The notes under the pieces: generated by a model
The model's database searches: none
Told to the model about the DNA's origin: nothing
What the model saw: the letters and a program-made list of their open reading frames with translations, nothing else
In this document: positions 49,601 to 61,526 of the stretch, piece after piece
Position numbering within the stretch: the first letter of the stretch is position 1
Layout: every line of letters starts with the position of its first letter
Translations under genes and position numbers: made by a program
From: Scatophagus argus
Lineage: Eukaryota; Chordata; Actinopteri; Scatophagidae
Direction: 5' to 3'
Assembly (NCBI RefSeq): GCF_020382885.2
Contig: NC_058499.1
Span: 16,601,872 to 16,665,871 of the forward strand
Length of the DNA stretch: 64,000 nucleotides

Positions 49601-52600
49601 TTTCTTTAGTATTCATCAAGCTAGACACCATCTTGACCGCCACGACTGAGATTTACACATCTCACTTATGAGATATTGCAAAGAAGCAAATATGATGTGT
49701 TACATGATGCTACTTAGTAGTGTTTGGAGTTGCTGTCTGACCATTTTGGATTTCTAATCTGATCATAAGTTTCTGTTTTTAGCAAAACTGACTACAGACT
49801 CTTACGGTTTGTTTGGCCAAAAGAAAAAAAAAGAAAAATCTAAATATGTCGAACGCAAAGCACCTTTACTTTCAGCAAATTTAGACTACCATAAACACTC
49901 ATTTGTCATTAGAAACAGAACTGGTGACGTTCAAAAACCAAGCTTTCTTACATCATGCAGCAGCAAATTCATGGTAAAGATATAGCTTAATAAACAGGAT
50001 CAAAAAGCTTGTTAAACGGTTAAGTATTAACAAGAACAAGAGCCAAATCAAAACCTGTTCTGGATAACCATATAATATGTAGGAAATGCATATTATATAT
50101 GGCTTCAAGAGGATCTTACCTGGAAAGGCTTGCAGTGACTGGTCGAGCTACAGGCTGGTGAGAGCGAAGAGCAGAGCGTGAGATCCCTCGCCTCTTGGCT
50201 TCCAACAGTGATGTAACATGGGCATGCTGCTCTTCCTCCTCGCTGGTCATAACAATATTGTAAATCACAATTTGCACAATCATTAACACCATATATGCTC
50301 AGATACATACAAATGCACAGACATAGCAAAACATACGTTAACACGTTATACCAGCACTATATACTTAGATGACAGTGATACCTACTTAAAGATTATGATG
50401 GAGCTGACCCAAACCATTCAAATATTTGTTTGTAAGCTGACACAGGTCTAAAACTCACATTAGACTTGTGTCATAGAAATCAGCCCGTATGGGAGTATAC
50501 ACGACTTGGTTCAAAGTTACTGTACCAAAGAGTGAGGACCCCTCGACCAGTATGTGAGTGGCAGTAGTGACCATCTCTGTGCATTCCCTAAATATTATAT
50601 GATATCAAGAAGATCAAGACATATTTGAAGTTTTTATAATGGTATTTGGATCAGTCCCACAATATTAACCAGTTTTCTTACTGATCCACAAATGGATCCA
50701 GGTCAAATGGATCTCCATAGATAGACAGGGATGCAGCGCCTATGTCAGCACGCATGCCACTTAGCGTGTGCTCTGATGGACGGTATACTGTAGGAAGTGA
50801 AGAGCTCTTCTTGTCCTTTACAATTCCAAGATTATTTGCAATACGGCTTCGAGGAGTGGCTGTCTTTTTCAACACCTAGTGGGAAAGCACAGTTACACAG
50901 AGTTTATCTATAGAAAAAAAAGCATCTTATGATTACAAGAGAAATTAATTATTTATTGTTCACATTCAGTGTTGGATAGGTCTAGTGAAAGGTTTAAAAT
51001 AAAATCATTTAAATCTCAAGACTGATGTTGAAGGCACACTCACCAGCTTTTTTCTGGACTTAGTTCTCCTCACTTTCCGTCTCCTGCCTTTGACTCCTTT
51101 GCTTGCCATTTTACCTTTTTTGCCCACAGCAGAAGATGCCTTCTTCTTTTTGATCTTTCTGCGCTTTCCTGTTCAGTTAATGACGGAAGTTAACTCTCAT
51201 TACAAGCACATTACTATTTCACAGTCACCCCTTGATTTTTCACCTACTACATCTGTCAATGAGTGTGCCTGTGAATATACTTAACATATCTAAAAATGAT
51301 TATGTATTCATATGTTTGTGCTTACTTACTGGTCTTGCACCTGCCACTTGATGAGACGCGAGGTGCGAGGTCCCTTATGTAAACAGACGTGTTGAGCCCA
51401 GCAACCACAGCATTAATAGTGTCATCAAGCCATGTGGACTGAATCAGATACGTGGGAGCCAACTAGGAAGAAAAACTTGAATTATTTCACTGCTTTCACA
51501 AACCATTATTGTCTGAAGACAATTCCCAAATATATGTACCACTTCTTATCACAAGGATTTCAAACAACAAACTATTTCAAACACACCAGATGTCAAAAAA
51601 GCACGCCATCACCCCTGCTGTGAGTAGTACTTAAGTACATTACCCAAATTCACTACTTAGCATGACATTAATGTCATCAGTCAATCTAATGTGCACAACA
51701 ACAAATTCTGTGGAACATATCAAGACATTCCTGTAAGTTTCAGCCTTGCATGTATGTTGTGGAGTTATAAAATAAGCCAAGACGAAAGCATCACGCCTCA
51801 TGCCAAACCTGTGATGTGCGTGCCTGTGTGATGCGGTGTCGGTTGACATTAGCTCGAACCCTCTCACTCTGCTGAGTCCGAGCTATAGCTCTGGTGGGAC
51901 CTGCGGCACGGGTGTGGGAGCGACTGGAGGTAGGGTGGGCAGTAGAAGGTAGGCTCTCTGTATCACTGTGTTCTTCAGCTGAATCCCCTGAGTCAAGAAG
52001 TTTTAAATGACTGACTTGTGAAAAGATGCTAATGAGCACCAACAATTCTCTAAGTTCTGAAGCATGAGCACGTATAACATGTATAATATAATGAATGACA
52101 CTACAGGTAAATGTGGAGTAGGTAAGCAATAGCTTTTAAATGACTTTGGGTTTCTTTGCAGTACTTTTTTTGTTGAAAATGAGTTAAATACACAAAGAGC
52201 AATTCCACAAAGTGAACAAATTCCAAAAAGGAATGCAAATAAATGAAAGGCTTACTTGAATTACGGTTGTTGGCATCACACTCAGGGCAGAACCATTCCT
52301 CTACAGGAACAGAGTCAAGAGGTGGCGTGAGACACTCCATGTGATAACTACAGAAAATAAAACAACAACAAATTTCTCTGGTGACAGGTGATCTGGATCA
52401 GAATTTAAGGCGATAAAAAGCTAAAAGCTGACTTTCAACACACTAAGAAAGGATTATCTATTAATAAACCATTCATCTCACCCAGCATCACAGCCATCAC
52501 AGAGCAAAAGGCGGTCCTCACGGTCAGTGCCCCCACACACCTCACAGTTGGTCTGCTCCAAGTCCAAATCTACTCTTTCCTCTAGACCTTCCTTCACAGG

Positions 52601-53911
52601 CTTTTGTACTGTGATCTGAATGAAGCACTCATCATGAAAAGCACGCACAAGCAATTGGTCCACACAACATTATTTTACACTACCAAGGACTGAGTAAACT
52701 TACCATTTTCTTCACTTTGCCTCCATAACATTTCCTTAGGTATATGCTATTGAAGGCAATGCGGTCTACAGGACATGAGTTTGCATTCTAGGTGGATGAG
52801 AACAAAATTGAGAAATAAACCATTCACTTTCCTCTCCCCCAGATGATTTTTAGATGCAGAACATGTACTAATAATCAGTAATATGGGCATTTAAAAAGTG
52901 CTTAAACTAAACTGAAAAAGTAAAAGGTAAGCCTAAGTGCTTTCACCTTAGGCTTATACCAAATGAAGTTAGACCCACCTTGGCCCATTCAAGGATGCAG
53001 TCAAGACAGAAGAAGTGCTCACAGTTCTCTGGTGTTGCAACAGGCTGGCTGTTGAACGAGTTAAGGCAGATGGGACACTGGTCTGTGTCCTCATCCGAGT
53101 TCATCCCTGCAAAGTCTGCAGAGGTTCCCCCAAAAGCTCCACTGTCAGTCTTTGCATCTTCCTCCTCTTCCTCATCTGATGAAAACGGGTAGAAATCTGT
53201 TTTATGTGTCCTATACAAACTATATTTATAAAGAAAATTACAAAAAAACACAAAGTAGGGGGCACAAAATAATATTCTCATTTTATACCATAAGTGCATC
53301 AGATTTCAAATAAGCTTATTTTATCTTTTTCAACTCTACAAGAAAATTAATGTTTGTTAAATCATAAATGCATGAATCTTAATCAAAGACTTAAGTTCAT
53401 CAAGTTCATCACTCACCTGATCATTTGGGGAAAAAAAACAAGCAAAAAAAACCCCATCATCATCATCTTTGACAACAACATAAACAGCATATCTAGCCAC
53501 TCCTACCATCCTCCTCTTCATCCTCTGCCTCATCATCCTCTCCATCTAGGTGACCCTCCTCATCTTCCTCACCACTGTCAGATTCTCCCTCCTCAGACTC
53601 CTCTTCAACATCGTCTGAGTCATCTAACAGACAAAATGCGATAAAAATGCATGCATAAATAAATAAATGCATGTGGTTTTAAGAGCTTTTAGGTTTTTTT
53701 TGGTTTTTAGCTTTTATGCTTGATATTGAACTCTTAGGGAGAGAAATGCACTTTGCTGAATGATCAACAAATGAGTAAATCATTCGGGCTCCTCAAGATA
53801 CACAACAATCTGACACAAGCTACCTGAGATGGCCCACAACGCAGCCCTTTTCCCTTTGCTATGGGACGTATTGCGGTTGATCATCTCATCTTGGCTGTCA
53901 TCGTCATCCAT
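43700..53911 (-). CDS. phrf1: PHD and RING finger domain-containing protein 1, nineteen coding exons
   Basis: Coding exons in transcription order: 53911-53824, 53623-53507, 53175-52979, 52787-52704, 52615-52482, 52347-52256, 51987-51809, 51462-51330, 51168-51044, 50875-50682, 50587-50459, 50242-50120, 49562-49408, 48973-47128, 46980-45734, 45438-45362, 44934-44785, 44641-44513, 43864-43700. All joins keep frame and give 1787 residues. Domains: acidic N-terminus (30-100); RING with C102, C105, C120, H122, C125, C128, C139 and D142; PHD finger with C186, C189, C201, C204, H209, C212, C227 and C230; a Lys/Arg-rich segment; long Ser-rich and Arg-Ser (SR) regions in the two large exons; and a C-terminal SRI-like helical domain (about 1690-1775) of the type that binds the phosphorylated Pol II C-terminal domain. 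PHRF1 is a nuclear ubiquitin ligase that reads histone H3 marks, linked to TGIF degradation and DNA repair. An untranslated 5' exon probably lies upstream near 54.8 kb. Confidence 0.96.
44147..44330 (+). mobile_element. teleost repeat fragment inside phrf1 intron
   Basis: CAGTGATGGAAGGTAAATGAG, TATGTACTCAGATAC, TTTTGAGGTATTTGTACTTG and AGTATTTCAATTACTC are in the order expected for the same fish repeat seen at about 18.6 kb. It sits in the last-but-one phrf1 intron, outside the splice sites. Confidence 0.7.
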
Positions 53912-54699
53912 GGCTGACCATCAGAGGAACGGATGAGTAATTTCTCAGACAGTTCTTCTTTTAAATAACTCCTTCGAAGAGAGACCACAGCTGCAGATAA
54001 CGTTATAAAGTCTGCAGTTTATGTATGCCACACCTTCTTAATCTCACAACGTGTATGCCAATTTACTCACTGTTTAGAAGACAGGCATTGAAGAGAACAG
54101 GTTCTCGGCCAAGTCTATGAATGACGAAATTTTATCCCCGAGTCCTTAACTAGAAAAAGAAAAACGATTATCAACCATGTGCTCTTGAACTACGAGATGA
54201 AGCGATACCTACAGTGACAAGACAAATTAAGTCTAGAGATATCTTCTTACTGACAATGAGTGACATTTGAAACTATAGAACAGCAGTTTTAAAGGACCGA
54301 ATTTTGTAACTTACTTTTGCTATCTGACGAAAAAGAAAATGTTAACTAACACCGGCTAGCTAGCTAGTAGCAGCCTGCAGACAATGCTAACGCTACATTT
54401 GTAAACAAAGAAGAAACTGGCATCACATAGAGTGCTTCATCTATGTCTCAGACAAAATATACATGCAGCGTGTATGTAGATTCATACATTATGGATAAAC
54501 ACACTGACAAGAATATGGGGCCAACCTATAACGCCGTTCTCACTGAACAAATGACGCTAGCTCGTAACATTAGCTTCAGTATACCGTTTTAGCTAACCTC
54601 AAACAGCTAAATTTAGCAAACGTCAAATACTAGCTCGTTCGGACTGTACTTAAAACGTTCAGTGTATGGATTAATTTACAAAGATTTAATCTGCATGAC

Positions 54700-54850
54700 T
54701 TCAATGTCACATTCTAGCGTTTGGTAGTAATTTCAAACCTACACTCTTAGTAATGGGAGGTTTGTTAAGAGTGTTTTGAAGTCTCCACGGGTGTTGATGG
54801 ACACCACCGGCTGGCTGTAGACGGAAATGGCCGAGTGCACTCAGACTTTT
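54700..54850 (-). promoter_or_regulatory. probable phrf1 promoter
   Basis: The region between the first coding exon and about 54.85 kb should hold the untranslated first exon. On the minus strand the sequence CGGCCATTTCCG (complement of about 54821-54832) contains YY1-like (GCCAT) and ETS-like (TTCCG) cores often found at TATA-less housekeeping promoters. The exact start site and the 5' splice junction were not determined. Confidence 0.4.
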
Positions 54851-55444
54851 AAAGGGACAGTATCCGTTTTTTTCTTTTTACACGTGAATAAAACCAAGGG
54901 ATTTGTGAATTCGTGTGGTTATTTGTGGGTTTTTGTGCCTATGAAAGTGTGTCCTATTACATTAAAGACATGCTCTGTAATCCAAATGTAAACCTTAGCC
55001 CCCAAACTAAAAATCGAAACATAAGACTGACCTTGCACTCACTATCATTATAATTTGATTAACGGGTATTTTAATACATGAACTAACGCGAGATAAGAAG
55101 AAAAATAATCTCAAGTTTTATGGTGGCAGTTTCAGTTATAAAACACAAAATATCATACACATGACCTATGGCCTCAAATTGATTATAGACAATTTATAGT
55201 GGTTCAGTTTAGTAATAAAGTTCAAAGTGCACATCACACTGTAAGCTGTTTGAAAAAAAGTCACTACTTAAACAAATTTGTTAATGTTAAATTATTAACG
55301 AGTTAACCTAAGGATAAATTATCACAAGGTTATACTTTACATTTAGTACCTAACCCGCTCGAATCACAGTCTTTAAAATAAGCTTCTTATGAGTAACAAC
55401 TACAACTGCTCCCATACGGTGCCAGAATCCATAAACGGGTCACT

Positions 55445-55460
55445 GTCGCCCCCTAGTGGT
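55445..55460 (-). promoter_or_regulatory. CTCF-type binding motif, reverse orientation
   Basis: The minus strand reads ACCACTAGGGGGCGAC, a full match to the CTCF core CCASYAGRKGGCR. It lies between the phrf1 promoter and the mir-210 promoter and points leftward, convergent with the motif at 32204-32220. Confidence 0.7.
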
Positions 55461-55718
55461 AAACATAACTTGTCAAAATCAACCGTTACGTAATATAGTG
55501 TAATCTTGATCTGCCACTTTGTCATGGGGTTATGTGTGTCCTAGCTGTGAATAATCCGAAAGGGATTTGAAGGCGTAGGCTTGCAGACTTACCCATATGC
55601 ATGTGACATAATTTTGGGAAATGCAACCTTATATACTAAAAACAAAAAGGCTATTTTCTAATATCCCAAAACAAAGAGAGAACATCAAGTTCAAGGGTGA
55701 TGTAAGGGTCAGGTGGGG

Positions 55719-55756
55719 GTGGTGTGTGTGGTGATGGTGGTGGTGGTGGGGGGTTC
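55719..55756. repeat. GGT-rich simple repeat
   Basis: Imperfect GTG/GGT array ending in a G run. Confidence 0.85.
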
Positions 55757-55944
55757 CTATTATCGTCTTTGCCGAAAACTTTTTATATAAAAGTTATCCC
55801 TATATGCCGTGATGGGATTACTATTCTTTGACACCAGTGTATTGTGTACTTATGTACTAAACTTTGGTAATGACATTCTTAAAGGAACTTGAAGATTCAA
55901 TAGATTAAATGTTAATTGTAGTTTCAAATGGATACGCTGCTGTA

Positions 55945-56085
55945 CAACGTGATAGTGACGTCATGGTGCTCTAAACTCTCGCACCGTAAATAATTAAGTG
56001 ATCACCGCCTTCGTCCTCCACCTCCTCCTCGCCGTAGTCATCATCAGATCAGACCGTCGTGCTGCATCCTTGGTACGTGCACAGC
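55945..56085 (+). promoter_or_regulatory. putative mir-210 promoter with CRE and hypoxia response elements
   Basis: A perfect CRE TGACGTCA (55956-55963) and two HIF core motifs, ACGTG at 55947-55951 and TACGTGC at 56074-56080. The second is followed by CACAGCCACAC, resembling the HIF ancillary sequence next to known hypoxia response elements. A third core ACGTG is at 56329-56333. mir-210 is a classic HIF-1 target in vertebrates. The region precedes a potential first host exon ending in a splice donor at 56117. Confidence 0.5.
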
Positions 56086-57186
56086 CACACTCAGCTCATG
56101 GCAACACTGTACACAAGTAAGCCGAGTTCAACCACTTCACACTGTAGGGGTAGGGGCGTCCTTTGACAAACCGGCTTAAACAGCACTTAACCCACCTTCA
56201 GTACCAGCTGTCGCATCACAAGCCGGCCATTTAAGAACAAGGAAACCTGTCTCGCATTGATGTTTATGATAAATAGTCGGTCAGGATAGGAAACTGTTAA
56301 CGCGATAATGGTTCATTCCTAATGTACGACGTGCAGAACTGAACGCGCCGCACCCCAACTATAACTCTGACGATCAACCGAACTTGCTGACCGCGTAGAA
56401 CCCACCTCCTAGCGTTTTTTATTTGTCAGTTGCTTACAATGGATGCGTCGTTGAACTCCAATGTGGCAGCTCATTGGCTGTATGTGATGCCATTTTTTTC
56501 CCAATTTGCATAACCAGGTCGGGTTGCAGATACAGGGGTGGGCAGGGTAGGGGTAGTGCAAGTGTACTGAACTTCTGCGTCGGTGTAGGCTATACTGTAG
56601 TCTTAAAATGCACCTAACTTTAATCATGCACTGTGATTTATTTTAGAGAAAAAACAATTTTGATGCTTGGATAAACGGTAGACTTAGTCCTTATTGGCGA
56701 AAATGGAAGAATTCATCTTGGAAAATTAATCCAAAAGAAAACTTGGGACTGGTAAGTAGCTCCCTTTATCTGCCACTATTCTTTATTCTGTCTATATGGT
56801 GTGGGCCAATAGACCACATGCAATACGTGTAGTTTTTCTATACATATCTTTACAGTTGTCAGATGTATATGCTAATTATTTTGGAACTTTTTCATCACTA
56901 TTAAAATGGAAATATATTTCGGTCGCCAAATCCATACATCGTTGACTGGAAGGCAGCTGTTGTTTCTTATTCCATAGTAGGCTACAGTTTGTTACAGTGC
57001 TGGGCATATATGTCAATTTAATTGAAAGGATTTTGTTTTATGTACATTAAATTTTCCGATTAATGTGAATATATAAGATATAGGCCGACCACTGATCTCC
57101 CCTTCTCATGTTGACTTTATCACACAGCCTTTGTCTGTGTTCATCTACAGATTGTTTGTGGCTGTCAGTGTAACATCTGAAAGCAG
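56040..57186 (+). ncRNA. putative spliced mir-210 host transcript
   Basis: Three candidate exons can be drawn. The first runs from about 56,040 to 56,116 (ACAA before GTAAGC). The second is 56647-56751, preceded by TTTATTTTAG and followed by GTAAGT. The third is 57151-57186, preceded by TTCATCTACAG and followed by GTAAGCC. The microRNA would then start immediately inside the following intron. In human, MIR210 lies in an intron of the non-coding MIR210HG. The exon model here rests only on splice consensus and position. Confidence 0.4.
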
Positions 57187-57256
57187 GTAAGCCACTGACT
57201 AACGCACATTGTGCCAGATGCCAGTTCCACTGTGCGTGTGACAGCGGCTAACCTGG
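57184..57256 (+). ncRNA. mir210: microRNA mir-210 precursor
   Basis: The 3p arm at 57230-57251 contains the mature miR-210 with seed TGTGCGT, followed by GTGACAGCGGCTAA. The 5p arm at 57190-57211 is AGCCACTGACTAACGCACAT plus TG, matching the fish 5p form. The arms pair through GTAAGCC/GGCTAAC at the base and GCACATTGTG/CCACTGTGCG near the loop. miR-210 is the main hypoxia-induced vertebrate microRNA and represses mitochondrial iron-sulphur (ISCU) and other targets. Location between phrf1 and rassf7, opposite to both, equals the human arrangement. Confidence 0.96.
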
Positions 57257-59744
57257 TTTTAGGAATACTTCTCAGCTTTTGCTCCGGGGCCAGCCACAGC
57301 CGGACTGCACAGACAACAGTCTCCCTCCTCGATCATGTTCCGTGTCCACTGCTGAGGCAGGCCTGTTCAACAGAAATCCCATCGATCTCCATGTGTACTG
57401 TAGCCTACTTCCTCTTATGTTCACACACTGTCACCTTATTTAGGGCCAGTAGCTTTGAATCCTTTGGAGCCGACCTCTCTAATGCCACCTACTGTCAAGA
57501 CTGATGGTGAGTGTTTTGTTTCTGTTTGTTTCATCTGCGTGGGTTATACATGATCATCATCATCGCAATCACTTCTTCCAAATCTGAGGCTCTCCGGGGG
57601 TTCCTGAAGAGGTTAGGGGGAGGGGCTCCAGCAGAAAATGAACGCTATTATAAAGTTACTGAACTTGTTCTTAGAATAACATAGAGAGTGATTTAGTAAC
57701 GTGCCACACTAGTATAAACATCTTTCTAGTTATTTACTAAATGTTCCATGTAATCCAAAGCAGTTGTGTTATTACATTATGTATAATACCTTGTGTTTGT
57801 AAAAAAACATATCTCTTAAGTCAGAAGTAAAGTTTGTACTCAAATCAACTGTGGCATTATGTATCTTACTTTCTGTTTTGATGTGAAAAGCATTTCTTGG
57901 TGCGAGTGAGGGTGTTTTATTCCCATCGGTGCACAATGACTCACTATGACACATAGGAATACATAAGTGCAGTATGTCAGACTCATTAACTGTGGCCCCA
58001 TTCATCATCGTAACGTGCAGATGCTCACTGTCATCCACTTCGAAGAGGTTATTTCCCAGACGCCCACTTGCCTGTGATAAATATCCATCGATCAGTTTTC
58101 ATGCGAAAGAGGTCAGCTGTTCAGCTTTTACATTCATCCGAAACCTCCCAAAGTAGATTTGGATGGGGTTCATGTGGAGTGCCATTGTATGAGCAGAAAT
58201 AATTCCATCTCCGCGGTGTCCTGAAACATCATCATAATCTGTTAATGTCCTGTTTAGGTGATTGTAGTGCTGTGGGTTTAGATATGAAGCAGGTGGGGCT
58301 GGCTGTATTTCACTTTGCATGTAGTATAGAAACAAATACACATACAGTTAGATATGAAGGGTCTTCAAGTATTGCATTGATTTTCAGAATTATAACTTTT
58401 TTTCCTCTACATCATTAGGATCACATGACCTGAATATTCCATTATTTTCAAACTAAAATGCTATGAGTGAGAAATGCAAGGAGAAACACCTTTGACTATT
58501 GTTATTTTGACTTTTTAAGCGTGTGTGCAGTATCCTAAGCGGCCACTGGTAGGTGCACCATGTTGTGAGCATGTCCAGACAGCGGGAACCAAACAAGGAT
58601 TTGGAGCTTATCTAAACCCTGCCAAGCCAGACAGCTCTAAATCTTCTCAACGAAATCCAATTCTACATAATTAATCATAATATCTATCTACTTACTTCTA
58701 AACACATGGTCAGGAGTTAACAACACTGGCATAAAGTGGAAATGATTGATTAAAAAACATTAGATTTCAGATGCTTGAAGAACTGTTTGGACATTCATCA
58801 ATGTATAGATGGATATATGTAAAGAAAATGTACTCATGCTTGGGATTGAACCTGACAAGTGTCAGCAGATGAGAGTATTTATGGAAATCCACAGGGTTTC
58901 AGGCGGGAGTTAGCCAGAGTACTCGGCAGGCTCAGCTCAGTGTGTGACAGCCAGCATATTTACTTTCCAGGGTAAACAAACAGGAAAGGGGTGGAGGACA
59001 AATGTGTTGTACAGAAGCCCATAGTGGTGCAGCTGTGTGTTTATCCTATCATGCCGCAATGATTTTTATCACAGATGACAGAATATAACACAAAGTTGTT
59101 TTGTTGTCAGTAATTTAAAGCTAGGCAGAACCCACACGATTCAGGGGCAAATTCCACGGTTTTCTGCATTCAGATGTCCTCTGATGTTGGGAGTTCAGTT
59201 TACCGATAGCATGAACACATAGGGAACGTTAAAAACTTTGACAAGGCACATTCACAGCTAAGTGGGTTGCTAGTCAGGCTTTTCAAATGCTCTCACGTCT
59301 GCAGTGCCCTTGTGCCTTTATGGTCACGTCTTGTAAATATATTCCCTTAAATCATCCACAGCAGCAGCCGCTGTGATGCCGGGATGTTTGCCACATTTCC
59401 CTCTGCTGCCAAGGATGCACTTTGTGAACTTTCAATCAGCCACCTGTGAATAGCGGCTTTAAAATGCCCAGAGATGACTGTGCATCACAGGGCCCATTGT
59501 AGCATAAGCAGTGAGGGGAGCATGCATATTTCAGTCCCATAATATATTCATAATGCATTTCACATAGGAGCTTCATGGCAATGTAATTTTTAGAAAGTGT
59601 ACACTGGTGTGTTAATTATTTACTGCCGGGTATACCAGATGTGCTGCACTTCCTTGCTATTGTAATTACAATGATGATTATAATAGAAATGTGATTCCAT
59701 AAACAGGCTATTAAGAAAAACAATCACTCAACAAAAGATTACCT
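57257..59744. other. non-coding stretch between mir-210 and rassf7
   Basis: About 2.5 kb with no recognisable gene. A further donor-like ATG/GTGAGTG occurs at about 57507 and might belong to a longer mir-210 host transcript. The rest looks unique and AT-rich. Confidence 0.55.
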
Positions 59745-61526
59745 AAAACACAAAGAACATTTTATTATATTTAAATACATAGTAATAATTGCTCTAGGTA
59801 AAAGGTTTCTAAATTATTGTACATTTCATACAGATACTTTGCAGTGTTTACAGTAGCAAAACTCTGTAAATATATGTGTCTTATGTATATACAGTATGTA
59901 TATCATAGTTGATTAAATAATGACAAGAGTTACACATGAAAGGGTTAAATAGGAGGTGACGGTGACAGAACAGTGAACAAGTTTCCCTTGGCCCTGTGGT
60001 CCATGTTTTATCTCCATGACGACTCTCTGGATGTCAGGACTGCAAGACACACAAAAATAAGTGGGGATGATGATCCCTTTGTTTGGAAAACATTTTTCAG
60101 CTGATACAGCAGGAGAGACCCACGTCAATCAAGATATTCGCACATGCCTATGAGAAGCCGACACAACACCAATTATTGGGTGCATTCTTTACCCGTATGG
60201 GTTGTGGTGTCAGAGTAGCATTTTGGGACAGTTCCTATAACAAGCATTGAGAAGATGCCTGTAGTTTCCAAAAGAAGCAGCTGTATAATCCCACAAAAGA
60301 AACACCATGCTGTAGTGAGAGTGTGCAAAACTCTGACCTGTGTGAGTCACATAATAAAATTCTAAGTGCTATGATAAAGTAAATATTGGTTTATATAGTT
60401 TGGATGGGCATTTGTGAATGACAGGAATGAAGATGGCCAGTGCACTGAAAACAACTGCTTCACTTAAGTAAGTTCATCCTAAATCTACAGTACACCGAGG
60501 CACAAGTAACGACGAGTCAAATATTAGGTGTGAAGAAAGCAAAAGAACCAGGCCAAAGAAAAATATTTTAACAAACCATGGCCCCGTGGCACTACTTTTG
60601 AAACGTATCCTTTCTTTTAGCACGGAGCTTGGCAAAAAATAGACTGGCAAAAATTGGAAGCTCCTAAAATAAGCTGCACTGACTTCAAGCAGAGCAGAAA
60701 GAGAACAGAAATGTACATTTCTCTGTAGGCAAACAAGGGCCAAGGCTTCACACAGGAAGAGAATGGGACAGTGCAATACATTTTGCAGAACCCTCTGTGA
60801 AAGGCTCTTGCTCTTTGGAAGTCAAGCATCACCAAAGTACAAGGCATTGTATAGATACACCCCACTTACATATAAATAGTATCCATACATAAAAGGCAAT
60901 GAAATTGGTTCGATATCTTTCTTATGTTTTGTCTCAGTATAAAAACAGCACTACAATCAGAATGTCTGCTACAGTCATTCCCAATGCAATTGATGTGTTA
61001 CATGGAGATTCAGTGAAAAGCAGCTGTCAGCAGATGATTGTTGACTTGAGGATGGGAAAGCCACTCTGTATTACAGAGGGGAGAGTGAGGAGAAAGTTTC
61101 CAGTTGTATTAAAGTTTAACAAAAGCAGCTACTGTTAGTCCAGAAGCAAACAGTGAGAGAGGAAGAGGGCGGGAAGTAGAGGCGACATAAAGGGATACAT
61201 AGTAAGAGAGGACTAAAGTATACAGGGACATGTGAGAAAATGGAAGTCAACTGTATAAGGCTAAGGACAGGAATCAGCATAAGACTGAGAGTTGGATGCA
61301 GAAAAGAAGTCTTTTAGCCATTCTAGAGAACAAGGAAGAACTGCTGAGAAGTAGCCAAGACCTCCACCATACAGATGCTTCCACTACCCAACACCAAAAA
61401 TAGCAGCCGTAGCCTTAAACCCAATCAAGCTGGTGTAGAAAGTTTGGGGACAGGGGGCTCTGGGACCAGGGGACAGGCAGGGCAGTAGAGGAGCAGAGCA
61501 GGATGGACTTGGGAAGCAGCAGGCTC
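59745..61526 (-). other. probable rassf7 3' UTR
   Basis: Runs from the rassf7 stop codon to a minus-strand AATAAA (TTTATT on plus at 59761-59766). The length, about 1.8 kb, is reasonable for a vertebrate 3' UTR. Small open frames inside it have no recognisable features. Confidence 0.5.

Larger units (their letters stand above)
54851..55940. other. phrf1-mir-210 spacer
   Basis: About 1.1 kb of AT-rich sequence with no gene. It contains the CTCF-type motif at 55445-55460 and a GGT-rich simple repeat at 55719-55756. Confidence 0.6.

Noticed and set aside
57211..57504. 97-codon open frame beginning inside mir-210
   Set aside because: It overlaps the conserved microRNA arm, shows no family resemblance, and its length is expected by chance. 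Host transcripts of mir-210 are non-coding in other vertebrates.
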